Source of the DNA: Siphonodentalium dalli
Lineage: Eukaryota > Mollusca > Scaphopoda > Gadilida > Siphonodentaliidae
DNA: 64,000 nucleotides
Direction: 5' to 3'
NCBI GenBank assembly: GCA_032622095.1
Contig: CP136061.1
Span: forward strand, 66,407,127 to 66,471,126
Below the pieces are notes generated by a model. The model did no database searches and was not told the DNA's origin. It worked only from the letters and a program-made list of their open reading frames with translations. This document shows positions 59,412 to 64,000 of this stretch, one piece after another. The position numbers and the translations under genes are program-made. Every line of letters begins with the position of its first letter. Position 1 is the stretch's first letter.

Positions 59412-59521
59412 TCATTCAGAATGGCGATTGGCGGAGTCCAGATGGTCATTTCCTCAAAGAAAACCTCACCAAAGTTGGAAAAATTGTCTGGAAGCCACGA
59501 AAGTCTGGAATCTTCCCACCA
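59412..59521 (-). CDS. Nicotinic-receptor-like subunit, 110-nt exon (loop A region)
   Basis: Between ctttattttcag and gtaagc, 110 nt. It reads WWEDSRLSWLPDNFSNFGEV + FFEEMTIWTPPIAILNE, the W.D.RL.W...F......IW.P.I.L.N pattern of every nicotinic-type extracellular domain. A 110-nt exon at this place is also a conserved length in vertebrate nicotinic genes. Sequon NFS is present. It joins the 45-nt exon in phase 0 and the 54257-54786 exon through a split Glu codon. Confidence 0.95.
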
Positions 59522-59679
59522 CTGAAAATAAAGCAGCAACATGGTGACCATACACGTATGTCATCGAATGATAATACATAATACACACTTCGATCGAATT
59601 TACGTTAGATATTGTCTAATCTATTACTACATAAATATATGACAGGTGTAGTTTACATAGAAGATATACGTGCATACCA

Positions 59680-59722
59680 ACCCCCGCCCCCCCCCCACCA
59701 AAAAAAAAAAAAAAAAAAAAAC
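59680..59722. repeat. C-run followed by A-run
   Basis: About 18 mostly C bases then about 21 A bases; low complexity and likely variable in length. Confidence 0.9.
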
Positions 59723-59784
59723 CGACATCGTAGTGAAAGTTGGCTTGCTTGTTAATGGCCTATGTCTGTGTGTTGAACTTATAT

Positions 59785-59850
59785 TTGAACATTTCCAAAG
59801 AGAACTACTCGTCAGTGAGTGTTTTTTTTAGCAAAGAAAGTGCTAAACCG
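59785..59850 (-). repeat. Fragment of the 56673-type MITE
   Basis: gttgaacttatatttgaaca, then gaactactcgtcagtgagtg matches, in reverse complement, the left end of 56673-56928. Confidence 0.6.
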
Positions 59851-60117
59851 CCGTTTTTGGCAGCTAAAGGTTCAACTCGATACGGAAAGTTTAATGCCCA
59901 AACTCGTCGTCTCCATGACTCTGTTTTTAACAGTGAATTTCACATTGATTCACCTATTCATTCTGTGGTTTAAGACGGATTGCCGTAATATTATAATAGC
60001 TATTTGGTGACTAATATCATTACTCCAGTTACTCCAGATATATGGAACGGGCAGAACACAAATCAACAATATGATTTTTTCGCATTTGCATAATAATATA
60101 TTACTGTAAAACCAGCT

Positions 60118-60392
60118 TTAACACTTTCATGACTAGAGCTTCCTGAAATTTTGCGAAAATCCTGTGCCAATCCATTCTTTTACATATGCGAGTCTCCCAT
60201 AAGGAGCCTCGCATATTTAAAAGAATACATTGGCCTAACAATATTTAACTTGACCTTATAGTCCAGTGCATTCTTTTATATATGCGAGGTTCCCTATTAC
60301 ATTTAATATGTGAGACTAGCATATATAAGAGAATACACTGGCACAGGATATTTAATGCTGCACCAGCTCGGCTCCAGCCATGAAAGGTTTAA
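60118..60392. mobile_element. TTAA-flanked MITE with paired hairpins (275 bp)
   Basis: Ends TTAACACTTTCATGACTAGA and rc TTAAACCTTTCATGGCTGGA. It contains two diverged hairpin blocks beginning ccaatccattcttttacata and ccagtgcattcttttatata, the same design as 44884-45283. Confidence 0.85.
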
Positions 60393-60540
60393 ACACCGTG
60401 GTTTAAACTCGAGCTGACGAATCGGACCCTTGTGTTTTAATTAGTGATCTTCAATTTTTTTAAACTGCAACCCAATTTACCACAAGTGTGTTGATTTTCA
60501 CACTCTATCATCACTTGAATGCGGTTCGGTGTCACATGAT

Positions 60541-61199
60541 GTTCTCGGTAGTTATATATACGCCCAGTTCTCGGTGTGCATTTTTTTCAATGCTGCCAAA
60601 TTTCAACACAAAACGGATCGTATTTCAAAGTACACCTCTACAAAATTTCTATTCGAGCACCGGAAAAAGTGTCATTAATTTCTTTTCTCGGTGTTACCGT
60701 AAGAGTTTTCGCTTTTCCATTGTTGGTGGCGTTAACCATGCTTACAACATTTGGCACCAAACACATAACAGTAGAATGGACATGTATTTGTGCATCAAGA
60801 TCACTAACGTACCCGGAGTTGTAATTTTTTGACTGAAATAACTAATCAGTCGTTCCTCAAGACCTCTTTTATATATTGGGTGTTGAATCGTGTGGGCAAG
60901 ATTAAAGCTGTGCAACAATGTGAAAAGTAAAAATTCTTGCTGTGACGCCGATAAAATAAAATATTAACACATTTCCAGTCTTCGAATGAGCATTGTGTAG
61001 AGGTGTACTCTTGTGCGAAACTTTTCTCATAACAACACGGCATCTACGCTCCATTTCTATCGACAACATTATTACTGAATACCTGGTCTACTTGATAACG
61101 AGGCGAAACAAATAATATTACTTGAAATACGCTCCATTTTGTGTTGAAAGTCGGCACCGTTGAAAAAATGCACACAGAGAACGGGAATTACCGAGAACT
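60541..61199. mobile_element. Large foldback, ~210-bp arms
   Basis: 60541-60750 (gttctcggta..., tttcaacacaaaacggatcg, tacacctctacaaaat, cggtgttaccgtaagag) is inverted at about 60885-61199 with moderate divergence. The right arm holds an extra ~105 bp between the tttcaag and tacacctctac parts. Open frames across the left arm are not genes. Confidence 0.8.
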
Positions 61200-61288
61200 T
61201 AATGCAACCCCGACAGCATCCAAGTGATTACATAGTGTGATTTTGATCGACGCAAGCTGGGGCACAGGGACTGACAATCTATAATTAC

Positions 61289-61333
61289 CATGTCGTAAAA
61301 TCCACTAGCCGTAAATGTCGACTTCTTCGTATC
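61289..61333 (-). CDS. Nicotinic-receptor-like subunit, 45-nt exon
   Basis: Between tttgtttcag and gtaattat lie exactly 45 nt, DTKKSTFTASGFYDM. The 45-nt exon length and the initial D.K pattern are those of the conserved small exon (DEKNQ-type) in nicotinic receptor genes. It is phase 0 on both sides and links the 62847-62983 exon to the 59412-59521 exon. It would be missed without the flanking exons. Confidence 0.9.
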
Positions 61334-61716
61334 CTGAAACAAAAATTAGTGGATGACTTGAATCGATAATATCATGCACTATTTAATTTGTGTTTCAATT
61401 TTCTGATGTTACTGTTAGTTGCGCTCATTTTGAATTGTATATATGGGTATTAAGGCATGGCCGGAAGAAAAGAGAAGACTATATAAATTGTTTGATAACT
61501 TCGACCACTAAGCATGAAACGAGACAAATGTCGTCGCCTTACCCGAATTATGTGCCATTTAAACACATATACATGTATATGGCGCTCAACTTTCGTATAA
61601 TATATACTTAAAAATCATGTGGTGGTTTGAAACCTCACATTTTGTTCTCTTTCCTACATCATGGTCTTTCCGTCGGGGATCAAAATAGGTCGATTCCGGC
61701 ACATACGTTAAATAAT

Positions 61717-62492
61717 TTAACCATTTCATGAGCTGGCGCAACAAGACCCTGTGCCAATGCATGCTCTTAAATATTCGAGTCGACATAGGTCACTTCGCAT
61801 ATATAAAAGGATGCATTGGCCTAACAATGTTTTATCAATATTTCTCACATTCTTAAAAAAATTATTATCGTTTTTTTTTTTTATCATTTTTTCTTACATT
61901 CTATAACAATTTTTATCATTTTTTCTTATATTCGTTAACAATTTTATAATTTTGTATAAATTTTTCTTTGTCATCGCCTCCGTCTGGGCATACTGTACAG
62001 CGTTTGGGCGATCGGTCCAGAAACATGCCTATATGAGCGTATATGAGCGAGGTCAAGGACACGGTCGCATGTGAAATTGGACCCGCCCATATTGTTCCCA
62101 GGATCAAAGTAGGCCTACATACCAAATTTGAGTCGGATCGGTCGAGGTCCAGAAACATGCCTATATGAGCATATATGAGCGAGGTCAAGGTCACGGTCGC
62201 ACGTGAAATCGGACCAGCCCATATTGTTCCCGGGATCAAAGTAGGCTACGTACCAAATTCGAGTGGGATCGGTCGAGCAGTTTTCGAGTCTATAAGACAC
62301 ATACATACATACACACATATACATACAGACAGAAGTTCCAAAATATATAATAGATAATAAAAACATTATTAGGCCAATGCATTCTCTTATAATATATGCG
62401 GGGCGACCTATGGTCGACTCAAATATATAAGAGAATGCATTGGCACAGTGTTTTCGCAAACATTCAGTAAGCTCCAGTCATAGAAGGGTTAA
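61717..62492. mobile_element. TTAA-flanked MITE with paired hairpins and an insert (776 bp)
   Basis: Ends TTAACCATTTCATGAGCTGG and rc TTAACCCTTCTATGACTGGA. Hairpins ccaatgcatgctcttaaata (61755) and ccaatgcattctcttataat (62373) lie far apart because of an insertion at about 61970-62360. The insert holds a ~125-bp duplicated segment (catatatgagcgaggtcaag, gggatcaaagtaggc) and a cttcgag/tcgagtctataagacaca tail with cataca repeats. Confidence 0.85.
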
Positions 62493-62846
62493 AGGCTATT
62501 ATTTAATGTGGCACACAAATACTTATCGAAATCATCGATTTATATGTTAGTATCGATGTGTTTGTTAAAGTAGCGTGCTCGTTTTTTATTTTGTTTTTTA
62601 TTTATATTTTCATTCGCGTTCTTAGCGACAATCCCTTGTGGTCCCTCGTGAAATGACATATATATGATAGGTAATTTTGGAGGCGCAAACGAGCCATTTC
62701 GGTTTAAGACATGAAATACGGAACAGACTTGTAGAAATAGTTCAAATATCCTCTACTTAAAACTAAAGAAGACAATTGTATATACATGTATACTATCTAA
62801 CCGAAAGAAACGCATCGATTGCAACGCACTAAATATATAGACTTAC

Positions 62847-62983
62847 CAATCCATTGATTGATAACAGGTAATATAGTATATCAACTTGAACTGTTTCATT
62901 TGGTCGAGATGATTTGTCGTATCCTTTCAGAAGATCGCCTCGAAGCCTGAAATTCTCCCCTGCGGTAAATTGTGCTTCACACA
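62847..62983 (-). CDS. Nicotinic-receptor-like subunit, first visible exon
   Basis: 137 nt between atttttacag and gtaagtct. It reads CEAQFTAGENFRLRGDLLKG + YDKSSRPNETVQVDILYYLL + SINGL, the N-terminal helix and beta-1/2 of a Cys-loop receptor (the L...LL.GYDK..RP pattern). The NET sequon is in a common place. The exon starts with two bases of a split codon, so a preceding exon with the signal peptide must lie beyond 63000, and no good candidate was found before the window edge. Visible exons total ~400 residues, normal for a chain with a short M3-M4 loop. Confidence 0.93.
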
Positions 62984-63132
62984 CTGTAAAAATAAAAATT
63001 GTTTGTCGTTATTTCTTAGATGACGGCCAAATTCCTTTACATTCTCCACACTTTCTAAACAATTCGGTGGATTTTGATAGTATTGATAACGGATAAAGAT
63101 ACAGAATCCGAATTAAAGCTCCTAAATTACTA

Positions 63133-63440
63133 TTTATTTGGCTTCGGGATAAACATATTTGATTCGAGTCGAGGAATCCCCCCACCAAAGCTCAGAATGA
63201 TCAGATATCAATTTTTGAAATATGTTATTTTTCACCACTTGGAATATTTGACGGCCTAGCAAATATTCGACGAGCCGACCGACATACTCTCGATACAAAA
63301 TTGCGTTGAAACAAAATGTTGATATATAAGACATTTTGGAAAATTTTATACTAGAGCTGACAGAGCACAGATATAATTATGTTTGGTAATTAGTCGATTC
63401 TGATAACTAAAACGTCTTTTAAAGAAATGTTTTAATATAG
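63133..63440 (+). repeat. Dispersed repeat R3, copy 2
   Basis: Direct copy of 56243-56610 (tttggcttcggg, gattcgagtcgaggaatcc, tttggaaaattttatactag, tagtcgattctgataactaa), diverged and slightly shorter. It lies upstream of the first visible receptor exon. Confidence 0.85.
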
Positions 63441-63461
63441 AACACCAACTTCAACTGTTTG

Positions 63462-63716
63462 ATTTGGTATAGTTGGTGGATTGGTTTTATATAGACAGTA
63501 TAGTTGGTGAATTGGTTTGGTATAGACAGTATAGTTGGTGGATTGATTTGATTTTGTATAGACCATATAGTTGATGAATTGGTTTGATTTGGTATAGACC
63601 GTATAGTTGGTGGATTGGTTTAATTTGTTATAGAACGGGTCTATACCAAATCAAACCAATCCACCAACTATACGGTCTATACCAAATCAAACCAATCCAT
63701 TAACTATACGGTCTAT
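63462..63716. repeat. ~37-42-bp tandem repeat that reverses orientation
   Basis: Units gtatagttggtggattggtt + (t)gatttggtatagac repeat in one direction from 63462 to about 63636. Then tctataccaaatcaaaccaa + tccaccaactatacgg runs in the opposite direction to 63716, making a large imperfect palindrome. Confidence 0.92.
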
Positions 63717-64000
63717 AAGTAAAGTATATGTTTATTTACATTTGTGATGACAAGTGTTGGGGAATTCCAGTTTGAACTAAGCATCACCGTATATATGGAA
63801 TTTTTAAACCACAAATGCTCACCATCCAAACTGCTAAAGTTATCATGTGACTTTTTTCGGCAATTATGATACCGTATTGGTATTGTGAGTATATACTGGA
63901 AACAAACAAATTTGTATAACTAAATCGGCCTTTGGTGAAATTCCGTTGTTGTTGTAACTCGATTACATCAAATTAAAAAAGTAAATATCACACGGTTTGG

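Noticed and set aside
1-64000. CRISPR arrays, operons or prokaryotic origin
   Set aside because: Split genes with GT-AG introns, SINEs, Helitron and LTR elements make this eukaryotic; tandem arrays lack spacer structure.

Overview
The window is AT-rich eukaryotic genomic DNA with long introns and very dense, layered transposable elements. A mollusc, most likely a bivalve, is suggested by three things: a divergent nicotinic-receptor-like gene of the kind molluscs have in large families, ~161-bp tandem units resembling the bivalve BIV160 satellite, and a molluscan-looking tRNA-derived SINE. The species cannot be fixed from sequence alone.

Host genes. (1) An alpha-1,3-fucosyltransferase on the + strand is complete in two coding exons (20325-20962 and 30922-31456). 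The ~10-kb intron between them carries a non-autonomous Helitron, several foldbacks and TTAA-flanked elements. (2) A Cys-loop ligand-gated channel subunit of the nicotinic acetylcholine receptor type lies on the - strand. Five exons are visible between 62983 and 47503, with correct splice sites and phases, and the signal-peptide exon lies beyond the right edge. (3) The last two exons (38127-38201 and 38816-39025) of an unrecognised single-pass membrane protein lie on the + strand. (4) A weak two-exon candidate for a small membrane protein lies on the - strand at 11587-12033.

Layout. 1-510: 49-bp minisatellite. 1332-1833: TTAA element. 2436-8894: LTR retrotransposon with seemingly identical 598-bp LTRs and a 5-bp target duplication but no recognisable polymerase. 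8895-14100: mostly unique sequence. 14112-20000: short repeats, foldbacks and a decayed retrotransposon ORF1. 20325-31456: fucosyltransferase gene. 32148-40075: repeats, a 2.15-kb element with 30-bp inverted ends, a SINE, and the membrane-protein 3' exons. 41344-45405: two dead non-LTR reverse transcriptases, one containing a 29-bp minisatellite and the other a TTAA element. 47503-62983: receptor gene, with nested elements filling its introns. 63133-63716: repeats.

The strongest theme is at least nine small elements bounded by TTAA, from several terminal-repeat families. For two of them the TTAA target can be read convincingly (a related empty copy at 32342, and a reading frame that resumes across the element at 44884). 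For two more the support is weaker. Several nest inside one another. All functional statements rest on motif reading by eye; no search was run.
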